Counted from the first letter of the stretch, positions 27,684 through 37,010 are shown. The stretch: DNA of 64,000 bases from Azospirillum sp. TSO35-2 (GCF_003116095.1 NZ_LGRA01000021.1:853719-917718); one strand, 5' to 3'. Numbers and translations: made by a program. The notes: generated by a model from the sequence alone, not told the origin.

Positions 27684-28682
27684 CTACTGCAAGGTCGCCC
27701 GGCTCGCGCCGAACGCATGCAGGTCGGCTTGGTAGACCGGCATAAGACCCTGTTGCGAAATGATGCCGACATAGTCGCGCAGCACCTCGACGAAGATCTC
27801 GCCAGTGGCGCGCAGCGGCCGTCCCCTGGCCAGGATCAGTCCGGCGGGCCGGTCGGGGGCCTCGACCGGTACCGGGATCACCCTCAGCGAGCCGCGCAGC
27901 AGATCCCCGACCATCATCAGCCGCGGCACCACCGCGATCAGGTCGGTGCCGTACAACATTTCCCGGATGAACCCGCAGGAGTTCGAGCGGAGCGGCGCCT
28001 CCGGCAGGAGATCGAGCAGCGAGAGCAGGGTGTCGATGTCGTGACCGACGCGCTGCGTGACGGTCGGCAGGATGAAATCATAGCGCCTGAGCGCGTCGAG
28101 CACCGGCTCGGGCGTGGCGAAGATGGGATGGTCGTTCCGCGCCAGCAGCGAGATCGGCTCCGTCCACAGGCGCTCGCGGTGGAAATCATCCGGCAGGGGC
28201 GGCGCGTAGAGGCGTCCGATCACGAGATCGAGCTCGCCCGATGCCAGCAGAGGCAGAAGCTCTTCGGTGCGCCCCTGCTGCATGCGAACCTGGATGTTCG
28301 GATGGCGCGCGCGCAGATGGGCGAGTGCGCCGGGAATGATCCCGACAGCAGCGACCGGCAAGGCCCCGACCGCCACGATGCCGGCATCCGGTTTGGCAAG
28401 GATCGCCAGATCCTCCTCCAGCCGGTGGACTTCGGCGAGGATGCGGCGGCCCGCCGCGACCAGCGTTGTTCCCGCCTCGGTGATGCACACGCCGCGGGTA
28501 TGCCGGTCGAACAGGCGGGTGCCGACGATGTCCTCGATCTCCTTCAGGGATTTGGTCAGGGCCGGCTGGGACAGGTTCAGCTTCGCGGCGGCCTTCAGGA
28601 TGCTGCCCTCCGCCTCGATCGCGTCGGCGATGCGCAGCATCTGCAGCTTCAGCCGCTGATCGAGAAACCGTCGCGTCGACAT
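27684..28682 (-). CDS. LysR-family regulator (PcaQ/GbpR-like)
   Basis: 332 aa. The N-terminus has a short lead (MSTRRFLDQRLKLQMLRI) before the HTH, where AAAKLNLSQPALTKSLKEIE is the recognition part and GTRLFDRHTRGVCITEAG the wing, a layout typical of PcaQ and GbpR regulators of aromatic or sugar catabolism. It is embedded in the operon it most likely controls: Mo hydroxylase genes end 17 bp upstream of its start and the aldehyde dehydrogenase, transporter and aldolase genes follow. The dyad at 27649-27665 is a candidate site. Confidence 0.88.
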   Translation of the reverse strand: MSTRRFLDQRLKLQMLRIADAIEAEGSILKAAAKLNLSQPALTKSLKEIEDIVGTRLFDRHTRGVCITEAGTTLVAAGRRILAEVHRLEEDLAILAKPDAGIVAVGALPVAAVGIIPGALAHLRARHPNIQVRMQQGRTEELLPLLASGELDLVIGRLYAPPLPDDFHRERLWTEPISLLARNDHPIFATPEPVLDALRRYDFILPTVTQRVGHDIDTLLSLLDLLPEAPLRSNSCGFIREMLYGTDLIAVVPRLMMVGDLLRGSLRVIPVPVEAPDRPAGLILARGRPLRATGEIFVEVLRDYVGIISQQGLMPVYQADLHAFGASRATLQ

Positions 28683-28699
28683 CCCGGCCTTCCCTGTGG

Positions 28700-30913
28700 T
28701 CAGCTGCTCAGAACCGCCTTCACCCGCTCCGGCGTGAACGGCATCCGGCGCAGCCGCTTGCCGGTCAGGACATGGACCGCGTTGGCCACGGCGGCCCCGG
28801 TCATCGGCACGCCGATCTCCCCGGCACCGGACGGAGCGGCCCCGGATTCCACGATCCGGACCTCGATCTCGGGCACCTCGTGAATCCGCAACGGTTCGTA
28901 GTCGTGAAAATTGCTCTGCTGCACCTCGCCGCCGGCGATCGAGATCCGCTCCTTGAGCAGGCCCGACAGGCCGAACAGGATTCCGCCCTCGACCTGGGCG
29001 TTCAGGTTCTTCGGATGGATGGCGAATCCGGGATCGACCGCCGCCCAGAAGCGATGGACGCGGATCTGCCCGGTCGCGTCGTCGAGCGACAGCTCGGCCA
29101 CGCCGGCCCCCCGCGTGGATTTGTACCCGGCAAAGGACAGCCCGTGGGCGCGGCCCGCCGGCGCCTTGCCGAAATCCGACATGGCCAGCACCGCGTCGAG
29201 GACCGCGAGGCCGCGGGGACTCCCCGACAGCAGCCTCCGGCGGATCGTGACGGGGTCGCTGCCGGCCGCGGCGGCCAACTCGTCGATGAAGCATTCCCGG
29301 GCGTAGCAGTTCGGCGCCCAGCCGATCCCCCGCCAGGCGGAGACGCGGCTGCGCCGTTCGACGAGCACATGGTCCGCCAGCAGGTCGGGGATCGCATAAT
29401 CCGAACTCTCGGTCCCTTCCATGACCAGCAGATCCTTGCCGGCGGCGCTCTCCCAACGCTGCGGTGCCGCGAACTGGAGGATCGACGGGCTGGCCACGCG
29501 GTGGCGCAGCGCCTTGACCTCCCCGCCGGGACCGAGCACGGCGTCCAGCTGATGGGCGGTCGCCGGGCGGAACCAGCCGCTCTTCACGTCATCCTCGCGC
29601 GTCCACATCAACTTGACCGGACGCCGGAGCTGCTTCGACAGCAGCAGGGCATCCCGCAGGATGTCGCGGGCGAAGAAGGTCCGCCGGCCGAACGCCCCGC
29701 CCATCGGCATGGCGTGGAAACGGATGCGGTCCGGAGTGGTCGAGAGCGCCTGCGCGGCGGCCGCGATGGACAGGGTCTGGCTCTGCGTTCCAAGCCACAC
29801 CTCCGCTCCCTTGCCGTCCTCGTCGACCGCGGCGACCGCGGCCAGCGGTTCCATCTGGGCGTGATAGGTGTGCTCCGTCGTGTAGACCGCCGACACGACC
29901 CGGTCGCCGGCCGCGCTCAGGGCGGAGGCCGCGTCGCCGCGGTTTTCCCAGGCGACCGCGTCCCGCCCGCCATCGGTTGCCGCCTGCACCAGGGCAGCCA
30001 GATCCGTTTCGCTGTCCGCCGTCCGGAAGGGAGAGTTCCGCGTCCACGCGACCTTGACGAGGTCGCGGGCCGCCAGCGCCGTCTCCCAGCGCTCGGCGAC
30101 GATGGCGACGCCATTCGACAGCGTCACCACGTCGACCACGCCGGCCAAAGCCTTCGCGGCCGCGCCGTCCACCGTCACCGGCCGTTCCCCTTCGACCGGG
30201 GCCGGCAGCACGCTGGCATAGAGCATGCCCGGCAGCCGCACGTCGATCGAATAGACCGCGCTTCCGCGGGTCTTGTCCGGGATGTCGCGCCGGCCGGGAT
30301 CGGTGCCGATCAGACGGTAGGCCGACCTGGGCTTCAGATCCGCCTCTTGGATCGCCGGGACATCGGTCACCAGCCGCGGCAGGCCCGCGACCTCGCCGAA
30401 GGACATCCGCCGGCCGCTGCCGCGATGGACCACCCAGCCCGGTTCGGTGGCGACCTCCCCGGCCGGAACCGACCACGCCGCCGCCGCCGAATGGATCAGG
30501 ACCCGGCGCGCCCCGGCACCGGCCCGGCGCAAGGGCTCGAAATAGCCTTCGACCGAAGAGGATCCGGCGGTGAACAGGATCCCGCCGGTCTTGGGGTTGC
30601 CGTAGACGTTGGGCGGCCCCTGGTCGATCTGGCGCACCTCGACCTGCGACCAGTCGGCGTCCATCTCCTCCGCCACGATCATCGGCAGCGCGGTCCCGAT
30701 CCCCTGCCCCATCTCGGTCGAGCCGAACCGGATGACGACCTTGCCCGTCCGCAGCACCGCCACCCAGGCGTTGAGCGGCACGGGATCGGCCTGCTGGGCG
30801 GCGGCCGGCTCCGGCAGGACCACGATCCCGCCACCGACAAGGACGGCGAAGCCCAGCAGTCCGGCCGAGCGCAGCACGTCGCGTCGCGTCGGTTCAACGA
30901 AGGCTGTGTCCAT
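28700..30913 (-). CDS. Molybdenum hydroxylase large subunit, Tat-exported
   Basis: 737-aa molybdopterin-binding subunit of an xanthine-oxidase-family enzyme. Tat signal TRRDVLRSAGLLGFAVLVGG at residues about 9-28. Motifs: FGSTEMGQGIGTALPMIVAE, GGAFGRRTFFARDIL, AWRGIGWAPNCYARE and the catalytic-Glu loop GAGEIGVPMTGAAVANAV. Start at 30913, 2 bp after the end of the [2Fe-2S] subunit gene. Same architecture as IorB at 7291, but clearly divergent in sequence, so not a recent copy. In this context (aldehyde dehydrogenase, AAHS transporter, class II aldolase) it probably hydroxylates an aromatic or N-heterocyclic compound or oxidises an aldehyde. Confidence 0.89.
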   Translation of the reverse strand: MDTAFVEPTRRDVLRSAGLLGFAVLVGGGIVVLPEPAAAQQADPVPLNAWVAVLRTGKVVIRFGSTEMGQGIGTALPMIVAEEMDADWSQVEVRQIDQGPPNVYGNPKTGGILFTAGSSSVEGYFEPLRRAGAGARRVLIHSAAAAWSVPAGEVATEPGWVVHRGSGRRMSFGEVAGLPRLVTDVPAIQEADLKPRSAYRLIGTDPGRRDIPDKTRGSAVYSIDVRLPGMLYASVLPAPVEGERPVTVDGAAAKALAGVVDVVTLSNGVAIVAERWETALAARDLVKVAWTRNSPFRTADSETDLAALVQAATDGGRDAVAWENRGDAASALSAAGDRVVSAVYTTEHTYHAQMEPLAAVAAVDEDGKGAEVWLGTQSQTLSIAAAAQALSTTPDRIRFHAMPMGGAFGRRTFFARDILRDALLLSKQLRRPVKLMWTREDDVKSGWFRPATAHQLDAVLGPGGEVKALRHRVASPSILQFAAPQRWESAAGKDLLVMEGTESSDYAIPDLLADHVLVERRSRVSAWRGIGWAPNCYARECFIDELAAAAGSDPVTIRRRLLSGSPRGLAVLDAVLAMSDFGKAPAGRAHGLSFAGYKSTRGAGVAELSLDDATGQIRVHRFWAAVDPGFAIHPKNLNAQVEGGILFGLSGLLKERISIAGGEVQQSNFHDYEPLRIHEVPEIEVRIVESGAAPSGAGEIGVPMTGAAVANAVHVLTGKRLRRMPFTPERVKAVLSS

Positions 30914-30915
30914 GA

Positions 30916-31368
30916 TCAAGTCTCCTTCGCCGCCCGTTCGATGGCGCGCACGATGCGCGGATAAGTGCCGCACCGGCACAGGTTCGGCGCCATCGCCTCG
31001 ATGATCCGGTCGCGGCCGGGCTTCGGGGTGGACCTCAGCAGGGCGGCGGCTCTCATGATCTGGCCCGACTGGCAGTAGCCGCATTGCGGGACCTGCTCCG
31101 CGATCCAGGCCCGCTGGAGCGGGTGGTCGCCGGCCGCCGAAAGACCTTCGATCGTCGTAACGGGGGTATCGCCGACTGCCTCGATCGCGGTCTGGCAGGC
31201 GAAGACGGCCTGGTCGCCGAGATGGACGGTGCAGGCGCCGCAGGTCCCGGCGCCGCAGCCGAACTTGGTGCCGGTCAGACCGAGATGCTCCCGCAGGACC
31301 CAGAGAAGCGGGGTCCGCGGATCGGCATCGATCGGGACGCTCACTCCGTTAATGGTGAGTTTAGCCAT
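30916..31368 (-). CDS. Molybdenum hydroxylase small subunit, [2Fe-2S]
   Basis: 150-aa iron-sulfur subunit partnering the gene at 28700. First cluster CGAGTCGACTVHLGD, second QCGYCQSGQIM and LCRCGTYPRIV. Start at ATG 31368 (with GAGG 5 bp upstream); an adjacent ATG at 31371 is possible. No FAD-binding subunit is encoded, so electrons likely go to a cytochrome; the di-haem cytochrome gene at 31807 on the other strand may supply or receive them, an inference. First gene of a minus-strand operon running to 23750. Confidence 0.9.
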   Translation of the reverse strand: MAKLTINGVSVPIDADPRTPLLWVLREHLGLTGTKFGCGAGTCGACTVHLGDQAVFACQTAIEAVGDTPVTTIEGLSAAGDHPLQRAWIAEQVPQCGYCQSGQIMRAAALLRSTPKPGRDRIIEAMAPNLCRCGTYPRIVRAIERAAKET

Positions 31369-31371
31369 CAT

Positions 31372-31806
31372 TGCCTCGTGCGCCAGTCGCCCGACCCGGA
31401 AATCAAATCCCCCTCGCGTCGCGAGGCATCACGGGCGCGCCATCCGCCGGTCGGGCTGCCATCCGTGGGATCGCCTTCAAGTTAGCGATAGGCCAGGGGA
31501 ACCCGAAATCGATAATGGTTATGCCTTGTTATCCATGAAATGGATTTTGCCAGCGCCGGTCCGGCGTCCCAGGTTTCGTCTCCCGCCGACCTCCCGGCCC
31601 TTGGGCATCAGAGCGCCTCTCCGCTCCTGCACCACGGCTGGGGGACACGACCCACCGGGATGCAATCCTGGATAAAGGCCGACCCATTCGCAGTACAACA
31701 GGATGGTGTGCCCTCTCCCGGCCAAATTTGAATTATTCTAAACTGAGGATCCGCCGAAGCGATCAAAAAGCCAAAACAGTCGAGGAAATGTCCATAGGAG
31801 TGATCC
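31372..31806. other. 435-bp divergent intergenic region, unusually AT-rich in parts
   Basis: Separates the Mo hydroxylase operon from the cytochrome gene. It holds ATAATGGTTAT (31512-31522) and ATCCA-N5-TGGAT (31531-31545), dyads in a lower-GC stretch that suit regulator sites. Short frames at 31519-31725 (minus) and 31540-31731 (plus) have no recognised homology and no convincing start. GGAG lies before the cytochrome ATG at 31807. Confidence 0.4.
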
Positions 31807-33204
31807 ATGTCAGGTTTCCTGAAACGATTGCCCATGGCCGCCGGGGTAGCCATGCTGTTCAGCGTCGGAGCGACAGCGGACCCCTTGCCACCGGATGCGA
31901 CCTACCGCCCGCTTCCAACACTGCCGTTCAGCACCGTCAAAGCGGCCGATGAAGCGCAAAAAGCGCAAGTCCTGCAGCGCCAGCAAACTCTTCTCACCGA
32001 GCGCTACGACACGGCGGATCATCCGATCCCCAACGTGATGATGTCGGGTGGCCGGAAACCGGTTCAGGCCGGCGTCCGTGTCAAGCTGCCCGCGGGGGTG
32101 ACGTGGGACAGCCTGGCAGCGCTGAGCCCCGACCAGATCCGGGAAAGGGATCTGCTCCCAGCCGGTTTCATGCCCCTCCCGCATGTCAAGCAGCCAACGG
32201 GCGGGCAGGTGTTCCCCAACCAGCAGATCGAGCAGATGCGGACGCTGGAGAGCCGGAACCTGCAACGCTTCGATGTCGATTTCGATCTCCAGGACCGCTT
32301 CACGCCGGAATTCCCCCCGCCCATTTTCCTGACCACCCATCCGGAACTGGGTGACGTGTCGCGTGGGCAGGTCCTGTCCATCCGGAATTTCTACGAAACG
32401 ATGAACGGGATCATCACGCCCGTGCAGATGGAAGGTCTGCGCCTGCTGCTGACACCGTTCCCGCAGGAAGAGTTTAATCAAACCGAGGATCGCAAGAGCG
32501 CCGAGCCCAGCATGGGGGTGGCCTGCCTGGATTGTCACGCCAACTTCCACACCAATGCGGCCTTCCATCTGACCCCGGACGTGCGTCCGCAGTCGGCCCG
32601 GTTCCGGCTTGACACGACCAGCCTGCGCGGCCTGTTCAACCAGCAGATCCATGGCTCCAAGCGGTCGCTTCGCTCCGTCGAGGACTTCACGGAGTTTGAG
32701 CAGCGGACGGCCTACTTCAACGGCGATCACGTCAGCGCCACGCGCAAGGGCGTCAACCTGCCCGACCGTCCCAACCAAGTGGCGATGATGGCGCAGATGC
32801 AGAACATCATCGACTTCCCGCCCGCCCCCAAGCTCGACCCCATGGGGCGTCTTGATCCCTCCAAGGCGACCGAGCAGGAATTGGCCGGAGAACGGGTGTT
32901 CATGGGAAAGGGACGTTGTGCGGAGTGTCACACACCGCAAACGGCCTTTATGGACAACAACATGCATGACCTGAAGTTGGAGCGGTTCTACAAGATCGGG
33001 AAGACCGTGAACGATCTGGTCATGCTGCCTGATGGCCCGATCAAGACCTTCACCTTGCGCGGTATCAAGGACTCCCCGCCTTACCTGCACGACGGTCGAT
33101 TGATGACGCTGGCCGATACGGTCGAGTTCTTCAATCTTGTCCTTGGCGTGAAGCTGACGCAGGAGGAGAAGGATGCGCTCGTTGCGTACATGCTGACGCT
33201 GTGA
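31807..33204 (+). CDS. Exported di-haem cytochrome c (cytochrome c peroxidase-like)
   Basis: 465-aa periplasmic protein with an N-terminal signal peptide (LPMAAGVAMLFSVGATA). Two c-type haem sites: CLDCH in mid-protein and CAECH in the C-terminal domain. The C-terminal half resembles MauG/CcpA-type proteins (ELAGERVFMGKGRCAECH, SPPYLHDGRLMTLADTVEFF). Possibly a peroxidase or an electron acceptor for the neighbouring molybdenum hydroxylase. The gene is divergent from that operon and is followed by a DUF4142 gene 58 bp downstream. ATAGGAGTGATCC precedes the ATG. Confidence 0.83.
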   Translation: MSGFLKRLPMAAGVAMLFSVGATADPLPPDATYRPLPTLPFSTVKAADEAQKAQVLQRQQTLLTERYDTADHPIPNVMMSGGRKPVQAGVRVKLPAGVTWDSLAALSPDQIRERDLLPAGFMPLPHVKQPTGGQVFPNQQIEQMRTLESRNLQRFDVDFDLQDRFTPEFPPPIFLTTHPELGDVSRGQVLSIRNFYETMNGIITPVQMEGLRLLLTPFPQEEFNQTEDRKSAEPSMGVACLDCHANFHTNAAFHLTPDVRPQSARFRLDTTSLRGLFNQQIHGSKRSLRSVEDFTEFEQRTAYFNGDHVSATRKGVNLPDRPNQVAMMAQMQNIIDFPPAPKLDPMGRLDPSKATEQELAGERVFMGKGRCAECHTPQTAFMDNNMHDLKLERFYKIGKTVNDLVMLPDGPIKTFTLRGIKDSPPYLHDGRLMTLADTVEFFNLVLGVKLTQEEKDALVAYMLTL

Positions 33205-33262
33205 CGGTGGGTCACTTCGAAAAACGCTGCGCATAAGCAGTCATTGATGATGGAGGAAGAGC

Positions 33263-33892
33263 ATGAGGTGCATCATCGCAGCCGCACCCATCGCCGCCGT
33301 CCTGCTGTCCCTGCCGGCGGCAGCGCAACAGGCGGGCAATCCGGCGGCCATGGCGCCAGGCACCGCCCAGACGAGTCCGGGGACACCGGCGCCGCATGAG
33401 ATGAATCAGCAAGATCGCCTGTTCATCGAACTGGCGACCGCGGGCGGCCTGGCCGAGGTCGATTTCGGCACGCTGGTCGGAAAGAAGGCCGGAAGCAACG
33501 CCGTCAAGGGCTTCGCGGCCCGCATGGTGGAGGATCACGCCAAAGCGAACCAGAAGCTGGAGGCGCTCGCCAAGGCAGGGCAGGTTCCACAGCCCAAGGA
33601 CCTGGACGCGGAGCACAAGGACCTTCGTGGTCAGCTCGACAAGGCCAGCGGCGCGGATTTCGAGCGCCTCTACATCCTCGGCCAAATCCGCGACCATCAG
33701 AAGACCGCGCAACTCCTGGAATGGGAGATCGGGTCGGGTCAGGATCCTGCGCTCAAGGATTTCGCCATGGAGACGCTGCCCACCGTGTTGGATCATCTGC
33801 GCGCGGCGCAAGGGATCGCGTCGCAACTGACGGGGCAAGCATCGCTCGCCACGGCAGCACCGGTTTCGGGAGCCGCCACGCCGAAGCCATAG
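33263..33892 (+). CDS. Exported DUF4142-domain protein
   Basis: 209 aa with a Sec signal peptide (IIAAAPIAAVLLSLPAAAQQ). A DUF4142 ferritin-like domain spans about residues 45-185 (LFIELATAGGLAEVDFGTLV, FAARMVEDHAKANQKLEAL, DHQKTAQLLEWEIG, ETLPTVLDHLRAAQGI). It aligns by eye with the N-terminal part of the protein at 14538 but lacks the PRC-barrel. It lies downstream of the di-haem cytochrome on the same strand; co-transcription is likely. Function unknown. Confidence 0.82.
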   Translation: MRCIIAAAPIAAVLLSLPAAAQQAGNPAAMAPGTAQTSPGTPAPHEMNQQDRLFIELATAGGLAEVDFGTLVGKKAGSNAVKGFAARMVEDHAKANQKLEALAKAGQVPQPKDLDAEHKDLRGQLDKASGADFERLYILGQIRDHQKTAQLLEWEIGSGQDPALKDFAMETLPTVLDHLRAAQGIASQLTGQASLATAAPVSGAATPKP

Positions 33893-33899
33893 CAGGGCG

Positions 33900-34099
33900 C
33901 GGAAAAAGGGACTGTGCCTGGCGGGCTGCCGTGCGTCTCTCCTCTGGCGCATGTCGGTCACCATGACCCGTCGCACGCAGCCCCGCTTTTCCAGCAACTT
34001 GCGAAGCCGGCGTAGCGAGGATCGGAACGCGCCGTCATGCCGCTCCAAACCCCGCCACGACCGAGGCCGCCAGCTCTCAGCCGATTTGTGCACCACCAT
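33900..34099 (-). pseudogene. Remnant of an IS6-family transposase
   Basis: A minus-strand frame contains SLRRLRKLLEKRGCVRRVMV then TD, resembling the IS6/IS240 transposase block around the second catalytic Asp (pattern LR-LLKKQG--P-V-VTDK). The rest is lost, there is no start and no terminal repeats. It lies in the gap between the DUF4142 gene and the ectoine locus and marks another module border. Confidence 0.45.
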
Positions 34100-34108
34100 C
34101 GGTCTCTG

Positions 34109-35488
34109 TTAGAGCTCGGCCGCGACCGCCTTCACCGCCTTGGCCGTCGCGGACACCACGATGTCGGCTTCCTCTCGGGTCAGGCAGAGCGGCGGGGCGA
34201 AGCCGAGGATATCGCCCTGGGGCATGGCGCGGGCGATGACACCCCGTTCCAGAAGCGCGGCGGACAGGCGCGGCCCGACCTTCGCCTCGGCGGGGAAGAA
34301 GCGGCGCTCGTCCCGGTCGGCGACGAACTCCACGGCCGCCAGCATGCCCTCGCCGCGCACCTCGCCGACCAGCCGATGCCCGCCCAGCGCGTCGGCCAGC
34401 GCGGCGCGGAAATAGCCTCCCGTTTCGCGCGCGTTGGTCACCAGATCCAGCCGGTCGATCAGTTCCAGGTTCGCCACGCCGGCAGCGGCGCAGAGTGGAT
34501 GCGCCGAATAGGTCCAGCCATGGCCGATGGGGCCGAGCTGGTCGGATCCCTTCTCCAGCACCTTCCACACCCGCTCGCCCACGATCACCCCCGACAGCGG
34601 CGCGTAGGCGGAGGTCAGGCCCTTGGCGATGGTGATCAGGTCCGGCTTGATGCCGTAATGGTCGGAGCCGAACATGCTGCCGAGCCGGCCGAACCCGGTC
34701 ACCACCTCGTCGGCGATCAGCAGGATGTCGTGCTTGTTCAGCACCGCCTGGATCTTCTCCCAATAGCCGGCGGGCGGCGGGACGATGCCGCCGGTGCCCA
34801 GCACCGGTTCGCCGATGAAGGCGGCGACGGTCTCCGGCCCCTCCGCCAGGATCATCGCCTCCAGCTGGTCGGCGCAGTGCTGGGAGAACTGTTCCTCGCT
34901 CATGCTGCGGTCGGCGCGGCGGAAGTAATAGGGGGCCTCCGTGTGCAGCACCGGCGGGCGCGGCAGGTCGAAGGCCTTGTGGAACAGCTCCAGCCCGGTC
35001 AGGCTGCCGGTCATCACCCCCGACCCGTGATAGCCGCGCCAGCGCGAGATGATCTTCTTCTTCTCCGGCCGGCCGAGGATGTTGTTGTAGTACCAGACCA
35101 GCTTGATGTTGGTCTCGTTCGCGTCCGACCCTGACAGCCCGAAATAGACGCGCGACATCCCGGCGGGGGCCCGGTCGACGATCATCTTGGCGAGCGTGAT
35201 CGACGGTTCGCTGCCATGCCCGACATAGGCGTGATAGTAGGCGAGCTTGCCGGCCTGCTCGGCGATGGCGTCCGCGATCTCGCGGCGGCCATAGCCGACA
35301 TTGACGCAATAGAGGCCGGCGAAGGCGTCCAGGCTGCGCTTGCCATCACGGTCGGTGATGTAGACGCCGTCGCCGCCGGTGATGACGCGGGTCGGCGTGT
35401 CGCCGCGGGCATGCGCCGCCATGTGGGTCGACGGGTGGAAGAAATGGTCGCGGTCCCAGGCGGTCAGCTCATTGGTCAGGTCGGTCAT
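34109..35488 (-). CDS. doeD: Class III aminotransferase, probable L-2,4-diaminobutyrate transaminase
   Basis: 459-aa PLP enzyme. The N-terminus DRDHFFHPSTHMAAHARGD, GLYCVNVGYGRREIA, GLSGSDANETNIKLVW, LIADEVVTGFGRLG and the PLP-lysine site ITIAKGLTSAYAPLSG are class III hallmarks. Its place beside doeC and the ectoine genes suggests DoeD, which converts diaminobutyrate to aspartate semialdehyde; other omega-amino acid substrates (GABA, putrescine) are possible by sequence alone. Start at 35488 with GGGAAG upstream, 28 bp after doeC, so one operon. Confidence 0.85.
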   Translation of the reverse strand: MTDLTNELTAWDRDHFFHPSTHMAAHARGDTPTRVITGGDGVYITDRDGKRSLDAFAGLYCVNVGYGRREIADAIAEQAGKLAYYHAYVGHGSEPSITLAKMIVDRAPAGMSRVYFGLSGSDANETNIKLVWYYNNILGRPEKKKIISRWRGYHGSGVMTGSLTGLELFHKAFDLPRPPVLHTEAPYYFRRADRSMSEEQFSQHCADQLEAMILAEGPETVAAFIGEPVLGTGGIVPPPAGYWEKIQAVLNKHDILLIADEVVTGFGRLGSMFGSDHYGIKPDLITIAKGLTSAYAPLSGVIVGERVWKVLEKGSDQLGPIGHGWTYSAHPLCAAAGVANLELIDRLDLVTNARETGGYFRAALADALGGHRLVGEVRGEGMLAAVEFVADRDERRFFPAEAKVGPRLSAALLERGVIARAMPQGDILGFAPPLCLTREEADIVVSATAKAVKAVAAEL

Positions 35489-35516
35489 GGCGTGTCTTCC
35501 CAAGAAGAATTTCAGT

Positions 35517-37010
35517 TCAGGCGGCGTCGAGGCAGACGTATTTCAGCTCGGTGAAGGCCTCCAGCCCATGGCGCGAGCCTTCGCGGCCAAGACCGGACTG
35601 CTTGACCCCGCCGAAGGGAACCGGCGCGCCGGTGATCTTCACCCGGTTGACGGCCACCATCCCGTATTGCAGCGCCCGCGACAGGCGCAGAATCCGGCCG
35701 GCGTCACGGGTCACCAGATAGGCGACGAGGCCATAGTCGGTGTCGTTGGCGCGGGCCACCACCTCCGCCTCCTCATCAAAGGGCAGGATCGCGGCGACCG
35801 GGCCGAAGGTCTCCTCGCGCAGGATCAGCGAGTCCGGCGCCAGGTCGGCCAGCACGGTGGGACAGTAGAACAGCGGGCCGGCGGGATGGACCTCGCCGCC
35901 GGTCAGGCAGCGGGCGCCGCCGTCCAGCGCGTCGCGGACGTGGCGTGCGCATTTGTCGACGGCCCGCGCGTTCATCAGCGGCCCGATCTGCACGTCCGGC
36001 TCCAGCCCCGGCCCGACGCGCAACGCCGCGGTGCGGGCGGTGAAGGCGGCGCAGAAGGAGTCGTAGAGCGGACGCTGCACATAGATGCGGTTGGCGGCGA
36101 GGCAGTCCTGGCCGGAGGTGGCGAACTTCGCGTCGATGGCGATGTCCACCGCCCGCTGCAGGTCGGCGTCGGCGAAGATCAGCAACGGCGCATGGCCGCC
36201 CAATTCCATCACCAGCCGTTTCATGGTGGGGGCGCAACGCGCGGCGATGCGGCGGCCGATCCCGGTGGAGCCGGTGAAACTCATGGCGCGGACGCGGGCG
36301 TCGTCGCACAGCGCGCCGACCAGCGGTTCCGCCTCGCCGGTCAGGATGTTCAGCACGCCGGCGGGGATGCCGGCCCGTTCCGCCAGTTCCGCCAGCGCCA
36401 GCGCCGACAGCGGCGTCTCGGAAGACGCATGCGCCACCACGGTGCAACCGGCCGCCAGCGCCGCCGCCGCCTTGCGCGTCAGCATGGCCGACGGGAAGTT
36501 CCACGGTGTCGCCATGCCGACCACGCCCAGCGGCTCCCTCCGCAGCAGCATTTCGGCGTCGGGCAGATGGCTGGCGAGGCTCTCGACGCCCACCCGCTTG
36601 CCCTCTTCCGCGTACCACTCGACAAAGGAGGCGGCATAGTCGATCTCCCCCCGCGCTTCGGCGAGCGGCTTGCCCTGCTCCAGCGTCATCAGCAGGGCCA
36701 GATCCTCCCGGGCGGCGGTGATGCGGTCGAACCAGTCGCGCAAGCGGGCGGCACGGTCCTGCGGCAGCCGGGCGCTCCAGGCCGGGAACGCTGCCGATGC
36801 TGCGGTGACGGCGGCGGTCGCCTGGGCGGCGTCCAGCGCCGCGACATGGGCGAGTGTGCGGCCGCTGGACGGATCGGTCACCGGAAAGGTGTTGCCGCTT
36901 GGCGCCGCCGTCCAGCGCCCGCCGACATAGGCGAGTTCACGCAGCAGCCGGCGGTCGGTCAGGCGGCTGACGGCGTCGTGACGGTCCGGACGGGACAGCT
37001 GCGCGGTCAT
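35517..37010 (-). CDS. doeC: Aldehyde dehydrogenase, probable aspartate-semialdehyde dehydrogenase DoeC
   Basis: 497-aa succinate-semialdehyde-dehydrogenase-like ALDH. Cofactor and catalytic elements: TPWNFPSAMLTRKAAAALAA, SFTGSTGIGRRIA, LVMELGGHAPLLIF and the nucleophilic Cys in ATSGQDCLAANRIYV. In ectoine catabolism DoeC oxidises aspartate semialdehyde to aspartate; the assignment rests on the flanking doeD and asnC and the ehu/eut genes. ATG at 37010 chosen because GGAGG lies 5 bp upstream; an in-frame GTG at 37016 lies inside that spacing. Three phased dyads precede it (37081-37153). Confidence 0.85.
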   Translation of the reverse strand: MTAQLSRPDRHDAVSRLTDRRLLRELAYVGGRWTAAPSGNTFPVTDPSSGRTLAHVAALDAAQATAAVTAASAAFPAWSARLPQDRAARLRDWFDRITAAREDLALLMTLEQGKPLAEARGEIDYAASFVEWYAEEGKRVGVESLASHLPDAEMLLRREPLGVVGMATPWNFPSAMLTRKAAAALAAGCTVVAHASSETPLSALALAELAERAGIPAGVLNILTGEAEPLVGALCDDARVRAMSFTGSTGIGRRIAARCAPTMKRLVMELGGHAPLLIFADADLQRAVDIAIDAKFATSGQDCLAANRIYVQRPLYDSFCAAFTARTAALRVGPGLEPDVQIGPLMNARAVDKCARHVRDALDGGARCLTGGEVHPAGPLFYCPTVLADLAPDSLILREETFGPVAAILPFDEEAEVVARANDTDYGLVAYLVTRDAGRILRLSRALQYGMVAVNRVKITGAPVPFGGVKQSGLGREGSRHGLEAFTELKYVCLDAA

